Shown piece after piece: positions 32,694-42,946 of a DNA stretch of 64,000 nt. The notes under the pieces were generated by a model, which did not search any database, was not told where the DNA came from, and saw nothing but the letters and a program-made list of their open reading frames with translations. Positions within the stretch are counted from its first letter, which is position 1. Each line of letters begins with the position of its first letter. Where the stretch lies: NCBI GenBank assembly GCA_003971905.1, contig RSEE01000006.1, positions 434,001-498,000 on the forward strand, written 5' to 3'. The DNA comes from Moniliella sp. 'wahieum' (Eukaryota; Basidiomycota; Moniliellomycetes; Moniliellales; Moniliellaceae). A program made the translations under genes and the position numbers.

Positions 32694-35534
32694 ATGTCCA
32701 GCTCGGCCAGCGCCCTGGCCGGCGCCCCCGCGTTGGCATCCGCGCCAGCGCCAGCGCCAACGCCAGCCCCTGCCGCATCATCTGCTCCTCGCCCTCGGGC
32801 CCCTGCACCTCCATCGCTGCCTCTCCCATTACCCCCGTCTGCCCCCAGTGCTGGCTCGGCTGTGCCGCCGCTCCCAATATCCTCGCCGTCCAGCGGCGCT
32901 GCGGCCGCCGCTGCGGCCGCTTCTGCCGCCGCCGCCGCCAGCCTCGGGTCACCCCCTCCCCACGGCGCTGGATCGCCTCCCTTGCTAAGCAGCGTTTCCG
33001 CACCAGGTGTCGAAGGTGGCCCTGGCACTTCCGACACACCGACGGCCAAGCGGCGAAACAAGCCTGGTCGGAAGCGTGTCGATGATGTACCGGCCACCAA
33101 GCGTGCTGCTCAGAACAGGGCATCGCAACGTGCCTACCGTGAACGCCAACAAGCCCACCTCCACCAGCTCGAAACCCAGGTGAAAACGTACGAGGCTCAG
33201 TTTGTTGTGCTGCGCGCGCATGTCGATAGCCTCATTGCTGAGAATGGCCGGCTTAAGCAAGATAACGAGACACTGCGCCGCATCCACAACCATCCTCTTA
33301 CCTCCTCGCCTTCACCGGGCTTGACCCCCACCAACACCTCTGCCCCTACCTCAACCAATGCTGCCGCCCCACTCTCTGGTCCTGGCCCTTCCTCTCCCTC
33401 CTCTGGCTCGACCCATGCGACAGAATCACATCCTTTCTCTCCTTGCCGTGCGTGCAGGGATCAGGGTCAGCTCGAGTTTCCTCCAATGGGACTGGATCGC
33501 TCCCCGTCCACCCCTCGACCGCCCCATCGCCCTCAAGTCCTGCGACGTCGTTCCCTGGAGCGGGCCTGCCTGGGCAATCCGCCGCTACCCCAGTCCAGCC
33601 CGGACCGCCTCAAAATGGAATGGCTCCGGCCGCTGCCGCTGCCGCCGCCGCCGCCGCAGCAGCAGCGGGGATGGAATCTGGCCACCGGACCTCCTCCTTG
33701 CATGCTGCCTCTTGGTTTGGGTGGGTTGGCTTCATTGCCGCTGATGGGCCTGGGATTGCCCCACGGGCCGGGCGGTGCGCCTGGCTTGACCAACCTGCCG
33801 CCTCATTTGGCTTGGATCAAGAAGGAGGACGAAGGAGCTCCTGCGCCAGGGAGAAACGAGGGCACAAACGGTTCGGACGGTTCGGGTCAATCCCGTTGCA
33901 GCCCGTCACCACATACGTCCGTCGCATCCCTTGTGCCGGGCGGAGAGCCCGGGCAAGCATCTGCCCCATCGGTAGGACAAGGCTTTCCGTCGCTTGTGAT
34001 GCCTTCGGATATCGCCTCATCGCATACGCTGGGACCGTTAACGTTGCCTCCCTTACGTCCCTCTCCATGGGCTTGCCGGGGGCAGCAGCGGCGTCCATGT
34101 ATGCGGTTGCGGCAGCGGCCCATGCTGCTGGCCTTCCGCCACCTCCCTGGCTCACCCAGCCTCCGCCCTCGAGCTTCGCCGGCCCGCCTCCGAACCACAA
34201 CGGGCCAGGTGGGCGCAACCTTCCCTCTGGTCTCCGCGAGGGAAACAGGGACGAAGGGACCCGCTCCGACTCGGCAGCACGACCACCGCCTCATGGCCCG
34301 CTGGGTCGTTCCATGACCTTTGCTGGGACGGGCATCTCCAGTCTTTCTGGCTCGCCTGGGGCGGGGCGGGGAGACAATGGGAGATCGTCCCCGGCCTGTG
34401 CGCCCACTGCGGCTCGGGCTGCGTCCATGGGCCCCGGAACAAGTATGACGGATTCCGCCCAGTCGCCCATTGTGGAGGGCCGGAATAGTGCCCCGGTCTT
34501 CCCTCGCCTTCGGCAGGGGCAGGAGCGTCCAATGCGGGCACACCCTCTTCTCCGCCCCAACAACTCTATTCCCAGGCTGACCGCTCGGCTGGGAAGCATG
34601 CGACGGCCAATCTGCCGTCCGGCAGTCGTAGCACCGCTTGTGGATTTTGCGGTGCCCAGGCACCATGGAACGGGGGCAGCTGCACTTGTGAGGGCGACGA
34701 CATTTTCGACTTTGATTCGCTCAATGGTGATGATGCCGACTCGGCCGCCCCAGAGAGCGCGGTCGGTGCACCAGCGGAACCCGACCGAGAGCCCAAGTCG
34801 AACCCGCCCCAGCTGACGGCGATCACCATGCCCACGACCATGGGCGATGCGGTGGGGAACGGGGAGGGCGATGGCGTTCAACCTCCTCTGGAAGCGGAGA
34901 CGGGTCGCCCCAAAGTGGTGACCAAATTGTGGCCCACATTCCCTCCTGCCACGGCTGGTTCATCCCCTCCATCGCACGCACCGGGAGGGTGTGGGCAGGA
35001 TGTGTCCTCCCCTGGCACAACTGCTGCATCACCAAGTTCGATCTCCATCACCCCGAATGCTGGGACGACGGGTAGGGACAAGGCGGAAGAAGAGTTCCCC
35101 GATCCGCCGGAGGAGGTGCCTCAAGCGCCAGTGCGACCCTGCCCACGTGACGCGCACTTATCTCACAAACACTTGCGGTCCGACGATGACGATAACGAGG
35201 CGCCCGAAACACCTTTGCATTCTGCCACCACCTCTGCTCCCTCCTCCTCCGCTGCCTATCCTGCGCCGTCAGGCTCGAATGGCCCAAATCCCACGTTCGA
35301 CACACCCCCTCCTTCCAAACGCGCCTGCATTCATCATTCCACGCCGCGGGTTCTTCCCCTTCCTCGGGCCATGGCTCCTCCGCCGCTGCTACAGCAGCGG
35401 CATGATTTGGTCCTCCCGGCGTGTCGTTGGAAAGCGTGCGCGCTGCGCTGCCTTTGCTGCTTCCGTCTTCTTTTCCCAGTGGCCCATGTGAACGTGGTAC
35501 CCTTGGATTTTTCGTGCCCTATCTTTTGTCTTAA
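32694..35534 (+). CDS. hapX: HapX-like bZIP transcription factor
   Basis: Predicted nuclear regulator of iron homeostasis. After an Ala/Pro-rich N terminus, a short KRRNKPGRKRVDD motif resembles the Hap4/HapX CCAAT-complex contact followed directly by the bZIP, as in HapX. The basic region is KRAAQNRASQRAYRERQQA, then a leucine-zipper-type coil (LETQVKTYEAQFVVL..LIAENGRLKQDNETL). At about 34.62-34.7 kb a cysteine motif CGFCGAQAPWNGGSCTCEGD matches the CGFC-x(n)-CxC iron-sensing clusters of HapX proteins, here with a longer spacer. The rest is Ser/Pro/Gly-rich. Frame changes near 33.45, 33.7, 34.05, 34.52 and 35.42 kb break the frame; the last joins to PPGVSLESVRAALPLLLP and a stop at 35532-35534. 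A generic Yap-type bZIP is the main alternative; it would not explain the CGFC cluster. Confidence 0.6.
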
Positions 35535-36501
35535 GCCTCATGCAGCATACTCCCCCCCCCCCCTCTTTGCTCTGGAACAGCCCCAAAGTCCTACCAACTC
35601 TGTGGTCTCTATCGTCCGAGATGCTCACGATCTGAACATCACGCTCACCTTGTTCTCCTTTTGCGTTAACTCCCCCCCCCCCACCCCCAAGATCCTCTTT
35701 TGTCTATGGCTCACTGTGTTGAAATTATCTGGCGCTATCCCCAAAAGACTTTGGATTCCCGCCCCCATCTCATCCGCTTAATCGCCGTCTCCCTTGCGCA
35801 TAGCTTTTCTGCCTTCGCCCCGTCTTCTGGGCTGGTGGCGTTTGACCTTTTCTGTTGGTCGATGCAGTGATGCTGCAGGAATGGTTTAATGGGCGCGGCT
35901 GGCAAACAGACGAAAGGCCGCACCGCGTGACGTGTGGGTGCGTGTGGTGTGGTGTAGATGCGCACTGCGTGCTTCTTGGGAAGCTGGTGGGGGTGCGAGG
36001 GGTGCGAGGGGTGCGATGGGCCAAGCCGGCTGGAGCATTCTGGCAGTGGAGACACGGCTTAGGTAACGTATTGCGCGTGGAGGCGCTGGGCGCTGGTGTG
36101 CGCTCAGGCGTGCTGTATGTTGGGGAAGACTGAGTACTGAGACTGTGGCTCAGCCTGGGCCGGAGCGCTGTGCTAAGGAACTGGCAACCGGGTGTGCTCA
36201 GGTACCGCATACTGACTAGGCGCACTGCATCCATGGCTCAGCTCACCGGTCACCGGTCAGGCTCACCGCTGCACCGCGCAGCCCCAGGCCGGAGCGCCTG
36301 AGCGCCTGAGCTGTGACAATGTGACGTGAGGTCCTGAAGCTTGCAGCGCGCAGCTTAAGCTAAGCCTCAAGGAAGCTGGAGGCCGAATGCTACGACCAGT
36401 ATCGCTCCGCCCAGCTTCGTTGCGCGCCACCACCACCTCCATCGCCTGCTCCTCCACACACAGCCCCTGCCCATCCTCTGCCCCCACGCCTCACCCTCGT
36501 C
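35535..36501. other. Intergenic between HapX-like and KH genes
   Basis: Holds GCGAGGGGTGC triplets near 35990-36015, CGGTCACCGGTC dyads (36245-36260) and a GCCTGAGCGCCTGAGC / AAGCTTGCAGC cluster (36290-36370) about 150 bp before the KH gene start. No gene seen. Confidence 0.5.
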
Positions 36502-38452
36502 ATGACTGTGCCTTCTTTTGACCCTCTTCATCCCCCCGAAGTTGCCCCCGCCGCCCCCGCCTTCGTTGCCACAACCAGTGCTCCCACCGCCCTTCCCGTC
36601 GATGCTGCTGATTCTGACGTTTCCTGCACGCCCGACTCCCGCGTCCCCACGGTTGATCCCACCACCCAAAAAGCCTTCGCGCTCTCGTCTCGTCCAAGGA
36701 GGCCGGCATCATCATTGGCCGTGGCGGGCAGCACGTTGCTGAGCTGCGCCAAAAAACTGGGGTTAAGGCCGGAGTGAGCAAGGCAGTGCCGCATATGCAC
36801 CGCGTGCTCACCGTCTCGGGTACCCTTGAATCGGTGGCGCAGGCATTCGGCTTCATTGCCCACTCCTTCATTGATAATGCCCAATCAGCCGCCGCCCCCT
36901 CGATCCTCCGGTCCCAGTTCGGCTGTCGCTCAGACGGACCTTGCTCTGCCACCCTTGGGCAGCGTATCGGAAGCTAAGACCCTGCCTCCAGCACATCGTG
37001 CCGATGCAAGCAGCGAGACGCAGACTTTGTCCGTTGATGTGTCTCCCGAAACGGTTCAGCGTCGGACACTCAAGCGTCCCCATCGGCGACTGAGACATTG
37101 CTTCCGCCAAACGGGCGTGACGACGATTCGTCTGCTTGTTTCGCACGCGCTCATGGGCGCCGTGTTGGAAAACAGGGCATCACCATTAAGGCCATTCAGG
37201 ATACATCAGGTACCCGTATGGTAGCTACGAAAGGGATGTTACCAAACTCGACCGAGCGCGTAGTGGATATCACCGGCACCGCCTCGGCCATTGAAAATGC
37301 CATCGCTGATGTGAGCAAGTACATTGCTTCCGACTGGGAGCGCGCACAAGGCACTGTCCTCTACGATCCCACCGCCAGCTGAAACATGGCCGGTGGGCTT
37401 CCTATGGGGCTCTCACCGCTTGCCTACGGTGGACACGGGCTTGGCGCCCACAGCGCGGCAAGAGTCGGAGTAGAGTAGCGGTTACGCATCTGCTGCTGGA
37501 ATGCCTGGCCTTCCGCACTACCATTCCTCCGCCAGGATATGGCGCCATGCCCCACCATGCCCCCCGTCCTTTCGGGGGGCTCGACATGCTGGCATCGGCC
37601 AGCGACCATTCCGTATGCTGCGCATGTGGCATCGATACACATCAGAGTGTCTTTTCACCGACTGGCGTCCCAGCTGGCTCGGCCACATCGGCAGCTGCAG
37701 TAGCGACAGCGGCATCGCAAGGCGCCGCCGTCGCCCCCGGTGGGGGTTTTGTTGCGGGGGAATGACGGGTCAGGGCCCGATGACGGCCCCTGCGTGTGAT
37801 CGATGCATCTAACATGCGTACCCAAAATATTGCCATCCCTGCCGACATGGTTGGTTGCGTCATTGGCAAAGGAGGCTCGAAGATTACTGAGATCCGTCGC
37901 CTCAGCGGCTCCCGCATCTCCATCGCCAAAATAGCTCACGATGCAAGTGAGAGCGCCTGTTCACCATTCAAGGAACGCCTGCGTCCAATGAGAAAGCCCT
38001 CTACTTGCTGTACAACCAACCAATATGCATGTCACCTTTCTTTTTTTGGTTTCATGCTGGTTTGACTGACGACCTTTCCTGATCAGCTCGAAACAGAGAA
38101 GGAGCGGCGGCAAGCCGCCGGTGGGTCTCCGACCAGCCCACGAACACATGAACTCACTGCAGCCAACGCTCACCATGATGATATGATCGCCCTTGGTACA
38201 TCTACGAACCGTATTGCCCGCTACGTTTTTCTCGCTCACTGGACTGGTCCCTATGTCGGAAGGTCAGTTGGAGTGCCATTGCAGGAGACCTACCGTACTT
38301 TCGTTCACGTGCCTCATTCGTTTCCTTTTAGTTTTGCCTGTACCTTGTGGACCCTTTCCCTTCTACTTCGGCTGCTCTCCGGTAGAAGTTCAAGTCCTTT
38401 TGCACTCTCCGTCTGTTGTTGCTTCCATATCGATCCTCGGTCACCGCAGTAG
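36502..38452 (+). CDS. Triple-KH RNA-binding protein (PBP2/HEK2-like)
   Basis: Predicted single-stranded RNA/mRNA-binding protein of the poly(C)-binding/HEK2/Rnc1 type. Three KH domains are visible. KH1 at 36.67-36.87 kb reads SLRALVSSKEAGIIIGRGG then VAELRQKTGVKAGVSKAVP. KH2 at 37.12-37.36 kb reads IRLLVSHALMGAVVGKQG once a missing G is allowed, then ITIKAIQDTSGTRMVATKG. KH3 at 37.81-38.03 kb reads IAIPADMVGCVIGKGGSKI then LFTIQGTPASNEKALYLLYN. All three GxxG loops (GRGG, GKQG, GKGG) are intact. A probable intron ends at 38086 and the next exon starts LETEKERRQAAGG. Frame breaks near 36675, 37163 and 37947 each need one extra base. The start at 36502 is likely; the 3' end is uncertain, possibly with another intron. 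Confidence 0.8.
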
Positions 38453-39005
38453 CCTCCCTTTGCTTCTCTTGCGCCAACGTGTCTTCCCCCCTCCTTGAGA
38501 CCTACTGATCCGAACAACGCCGGGAGGGTTACGATGTCCTACTATGTCTCACCTCCCTCTTCTCTGATGATCTGATGATGATGGACCATTCCCCTCCTCG
38601 ACCCCTCCCTCGCCTACCCCGCTGGAAGGGGACTCGAAGGGGACTCGGAACTATGAGTCGCTCGCCTCGTGTGATTGCCCACACTCCAGGGCTATCACAC
38701 CACCGGTCTCATCATAATGATGCGCAAAGGCAGAGCTTCAAGATATGCTTTACCAAAGGGAGTGTACTTGCGTTGTTGCGCGGAACATGGCATTACAGCG
38801 CGCTCTTCAGCGTGCTGTCTATAGGAGAAGAAGCTATCGATTGGCCATTCAATGAACAGGAGTGAGTGTATGAGCAAAGCGAAGAACACAGGGATGGTCG
38901 AAAGACAAGACACCAACTGCACAGGAGGAGGAAAGGAAGAAGCGTGGCCAAATCCCTGCCCCGTGTTTCATCGTATTAATGTCGTTACTTCATACCTTCC
39001 AAACG
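38453..39005. other. Intergenic, no gene seen
   Basis: Stretch between the KH gene and the tRNA gene. Apart from a short GGGGACTCGAAGGGGACTCG duplication near 38627 nothing notable is visible. Confidence 0.5.
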
Positions 39006-39099
39006 GCTTCAATGGGTAGTGGTATACTACATCGTTGCCAGACTGGCCCCGTGCTGTGAGACGTCGATTGTGACAGGGGTTCGATTCCCCTTTGAAGCA
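39006..39099 (+). tRNA. tRNA-Gly (GCC) with intron
   Basis: A cloverleaf can be drawn: acceptor GCTTCAA pairs fully with TTGAAGC, D-arm GGTA/TACT (one G-U), anticodon stem CATCG with CGATT (four pairs), anticodon loop TTGCCA with GCC at 34-36. An intron of about 23 nt follows position 37. T-arm AGGGG-TTCGATT-CCCCT pairs fully, and the discriminator is A. The intron carries TGGCC, which could pair with the GCC anticodon as in nuclear pre-tRNAs. Box B (GGTTCGATTCC) is perfect; the D-loop/box A looks one base short, possibly another deletion. A T5 run directly follows. Confidence 0.75.
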
Positions 39100-39101
39100 T
39101 G

Positions 39102-39106
39102 TTTTT
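39102..39106 (+). terminator. RNA polymerase III terminator (T5)
   Basis: TTTTT three bases after the tRNA-Gly discriminator base, the standard Pol III stop signal. Confidence 0.75.
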
Positions 39107-40278
39107 GCCAAGAGCAACCCTTGGTCCAATTTTTGCCCCCCAAATTGACGGTCATTATAGGCATTGGGCTCGCAATGGTTCCTTGGACAGAGGTACGACG
39201 GCTGGTTGGGACTCACTAACGCGCCTGCGCCCCATCCCCAGAGTGAACGCCAAGCGGCAGAAGATCGGGGGGGGGGGGGGGGCTGTTCGCAGAAGGAGTG
39301 CATACGAGCGAGTCTCCTTCATGAAGGAAACGCCAGAAGCTTGGCGTGACTCTGTTCGGCATCATCGTGTTCAAGTGGTGTGGATGGCTCTGCGCAAAAA
39401 AGTATCTACGCGAGGGGCTCAGGACGTCATGTTTGCTCTTCCTATATAACGTACATCCCCTCAAGTTCTACTTAACAGACAAAATGCTCGTTGTAGTGGT
39501 ACCGGCTCTGTTGATGGGCTTCGGACTATATGTGAATCAGACCGTGGCATTTGGCGCGTCACCAGCATGCAAGCAGGATGCTCCATTCCGCGTCCGAAAT
39601 GATACGAGCTAGGCGGAAAACATGATGATGCAAACAAGAGACTAAAGGGTACCAACAGTTTTCATATTGCAGCAAGAAGGAGGAATGAAGCCTTTGCTCG
39701 CAACTAAGGCGAGAAACTTGGAAAACGACTGCAATGCTAATGCTAAGAGAAGAGTAAGAGAAGAGAGAAAGAAAGCCAACTAAGAAAAAGGTGTGGGAGA
39801 CATGCAGAAGAAGGAAGAAAGACGAAAGAAAAAAAGAATCAAAGCCCTTATCGATACGACGTGGTGCCACAGGTGTTGAACGAGAAAAGGGCGTGACCCC
39901 CCCAGGAGGTCAAGCAGCCGGTGAAGCGACTAGCGCCAAGCAACGGCTGAGGCCCAAAACGATGGAACGGGCCGGCGAAACCATCATGTTGGGTGACGGA
40001 TGACAAAAAGCCAAACAGACAAGAGAGACGAAACAGGCAGGACCATAGGCTTGCACCCCTACAAGGGTCGACCATATAATGCCACCGTGACGAGAAAGTG
40101 GCCAAAGGCAGCGCAGGAATAGCGAGAAATGAGTGTGGAAGCCGGGTAAAGGACAGAAAAACAGAAGGCAGAGCCCAAAGCAACAGATTGAAGAACGAAC
40201 GAGATTGCCTGACGAAAGATGAAGAGACCCAAAATGACAGATCGAAGGGAGAACCAGGTTGCCAGAAGAGTTTGCCTA
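39107..40278. other. Intergenic, purine-rich on the + strand
   Basis: Contains a 16-G run at 39267-39282 and a long A/G-rich stretch (about 39720-39880 and 40090-40250) on the + strand, which is pyrimidine-rich 3'-flanking DNA for the DPBB gene on the - strand. No gene seen. Confidence 0.5.
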
Positions 40279-41209
40279 TTATTCATCCATGATGCGGAAT
40301 CGGATCGGGTCCAGCACACCCACGGAAAGGTCTGCCAATTGCTTGAAGACGGCCTTGGTCATGTCAATGCTACAAATCGTTCACTTGGGTCAGTATCAAC
40401 CCCATAAAAACGTGAGGCAAAGGCAAAAAATTCCGATCAAGACTCGGGCCCGAGTGTAGGCACAGAGATGAAGACGGCTTGTGTTGCAACCCTCTCACCC
40501 AGAAGAACAAGGACTCACCTGTGAGCATTGTCGCACGAATCGCAGCGATCACGCACAGTGGCGGCGACCATGTTGCCATTGCTGTTAGAAAAGAGATGGA
40601 TAGGGGTCAGAAATGAACCAGGATAAAACAACAACAGCAAACCATAGTTCAACGACTTGGGCGTGCTGAGCAGAGAGTGAAAGACGGGCAGACGGGAATA
40701 CGAACTAGTCTGTAACGAGAATACCAGGTCAGTATTTAGGTGGCTGCAAACGTCGGAACCATCAAGGCCTGATGAGCGTATTCATCGTGGCGAATACGCC
40801 CAAGAAGCCGACGGAGGGCGACGGTTCAGAAACTGTAACGTACGAATATGCAGTAATTGCCCGCAGCTGGCGGGGGAGCTCGAGGGAACAGCAACGGCCA
40901 TGGAATCATCTGTGACGCTGCCGCCACAGTAAGGATTGTCCTGCACATACAACAATTGCCCAGCGAAAAGAGATGAGTGACCTGCGGCTTTTTGTGACGG
41001 GAAGCCACGGAGAAAAAGCGAACGGGACGCACCAAAGAGCTGCCGGAATAATAAGTGCCACGGCCCCCCGAGTAGACATTGTAGCGCTTTTCGAGAGTGT
41101 GTTCGTGGTGGCGCTTGCGCTGAACCGTGCGAGCCTCACCAGGAGACAGCAGTTCCGAGGCTGCGGCCAATGACGACACCGTAGCGAGGGCGAAGACAAA
41201 TGCCAGTTT
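40279..41209 (-). CDS. Secreted RlpA-like double-psi beta-barrel protein
   Basis: Small extracellular protein of the RlpA/expansin-like DPBB superfamily, often wall-associated in fungi. Four exons (41209-41033, 40940-40840, 40581-40519, 40369-40279) splice exactly in phase to 143 residues. Residues 1-19 are a signal peptide (MKLAFVFALATVSSLAAAS). A dibasic LEKR before YNVYSGGRGTYYS is a Kex2-type processing site. Mature domain: TYYSGSS, NPYCGG, a D-D-S-M-A-V-A-V strand, ASCGQLLHI, then MVAATVRDRCDSC and SIDMTKAVFKQLADLSVGV, the hallmark DRC..C..DL-type ending. Introns are 92, 258 and 149 nt; the last two are long for this window. Cys count is even. No frame break. It could be an effector or a wall-binding protein; no catalytic role is implied. 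Confidence 0.8.
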
Positions 41210-42946
41210 CATGGCGGCAGCGGGGCGACCGAGAAGAAAAGAGGGTGGGAGAGGAGAGGGGGGAGGGAAAGGAGAAGGGGAGGACGGTGACGGAGAAGAA
41301 AGAGAAGGAGCCGGAGTTGGAGTCGGAGAAGATGGGGGTGTTGGCGAAAGGGGGGGGGAAGGAAGGGCGGGCAAACTGCGGCTGGGCCATGTTCGCATGC
41401 GCATGAGACCAACAAGATGCCATGTCGATCATGGATCATCTGATGATCATCGACATCCCAGTGGCCAGGCAGCCCATCGGCCAGTAGCGGGTGGCTGGCT
41501 TGGTACCTAATGCGTTTTGGAGGCACTGCTAAGCGCGAATCGTGCACTGCACATGCGCTTGAAATTGCATGTGCTGTCCCAGACAGGCGCCGTACGCGCG
41601 AGCGCCAGCGCCTGCGCAGGGTTCGGTAGATGCGCGCCAGCAGTGCACCACTGTAGCTATGTACGAACCCACGGCTGGTGGCGTCCCAGTGCAAACATGG
41701 GGCACAGCGCACAGTCGGTCCCTGGCGCTGCCAGGGTGCTCCCTAGGGCTGGGGCACTGTTGGACGTTGGCGTCCGTTCGACGGTGTTTCGTGTTTCACT
41801 CGCTCCAAGCCCTATAATGCGCGTGACGTGTGAACATGTGAACGTGTGAACATGCTCGAGCGCTGAGCCTGAGCCTCATCCCTTCACCCTTGTAGCACCT
41901 ACTTAGCATCCACCATTCACTTTCAGCTTCAAGCTTCAAGCTTCAAGCTTCAAGCTTCAAGCTAGCTTCAAGCTTCACTAGCTTCACTAGCTTCACTAGC
42001 TTCACTAGCTTCATCGATTGATCGATCATCGGCCCCCCTGGTGTTTATTCGTGTGAGAACATCGATGAGCTCGTCAGTTTTCACCAACAGCACGTGAAGC
42101 GGGATGCGCGATGTATGATGCGCACGCGCGTCTGTAGTGTGCTGTGCAGTGCTGTGCCGTGTGCCAGCGATGGTGTGTGGCGCACTCTGGGCAGAACCAC
42201 ACAGCCAGGTTAGTACAACCTCAGGCCACGGCCTCAAGCTTCAAGGCATTTGGTGACCAACGTAAACGGCCACAACACGTTCTTCAACGTTTCCATTATA
42301 GCGCCGCCGCTTGGCCTAGGTCTAGGGCGCCTTTGCTCGCCGAACGAGGCCAGCTCTTTCATCACACGTTGGCCCGAGGTGTGCAGTTGCGGTGCCAGGT
42401 TCTAGAGGAGGGCTAGCGGCCATGTCTCGTGGACCCCGACGGACGCGGCGCCTGCGGAAATAATAACGAGGGGGGAGTCGCAAGGGGGTCATCCGGTCAT
42501 AATATACAAAAGTCTTCTTGGTGTCCATGCCCATGTGGGCGGGTTGACTGGGGAGTCTGGTGGTCCATTGGAGGTTGTAGTACGGGTCTAGCTTGTTTGA
42601 GGGGGCGCATCGACCAATTAACATGGAAGAGGTGGGGGTTAACCGGTAAGAGACGAGTCTTTAAGTACTCAATAATGGCCCCCAGTAGTGCATGCGGGGT
42701 TTTTGTCAAAATGGGAACCAATGAAACTTTTGGAATGGGGGCGCTAATTGCAAACGCGTAGCCACTAGCCACTCGTTATGCGGGGAGAGCGATCTGCACT
42801 GCGTGATTATGTCACCACCTGCCCAGGACGTGCGACGTGGAAAGCTCCATGTGGGCTCCGCACCATTAGGTCTCCGACACCTGCTCTACGCTTCTCTGCC
42901 ACATCGCCCACAAGCATCGCCGGACGTTTGCGTTTCTGCCACTCCG
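41210..42946. other. Divergent intergenic region with strong repeat array
   Basis: Promoter region shared by the DPBB (-) and OST1 (+) genes. It contains GATCATGGATCATCTGATGATCATCG (about 41428-41452), GTGAACATGTGAACGTGTG words (41826-41850), the TTCAAGC/TTCACTAGC array (41923-42013) and an ATCGATTGATCGATCATCGG dyad immediately after it. A - strand frame at 41.2-41.4 kb is composition-driven. No gene seen. Confidence 0.55.
41923..42013 (+). repeat. TTCAAGC heptamer and TTCACTAGC nonamer tandem array
   Basis: About six near-perfect TTCAAGC units (overlapping AAGCTT) followed by five tandem TTCACTAGC units, abutting an ATCGATTGATCGATC dyad. The two units differ by insertion of TA plus change of A, suggesting one evolved from the other. 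Confidence 0.9.

Noticed and set aside
41209-41712. - strand frame upstream of the DPBB gene with Phe/Leu/Ser-rich sequence
   Set aside because: It arises from a polypyrimidine leader on the - strand; the signal peptide of the DPBB protein begins cleanly at 41209.
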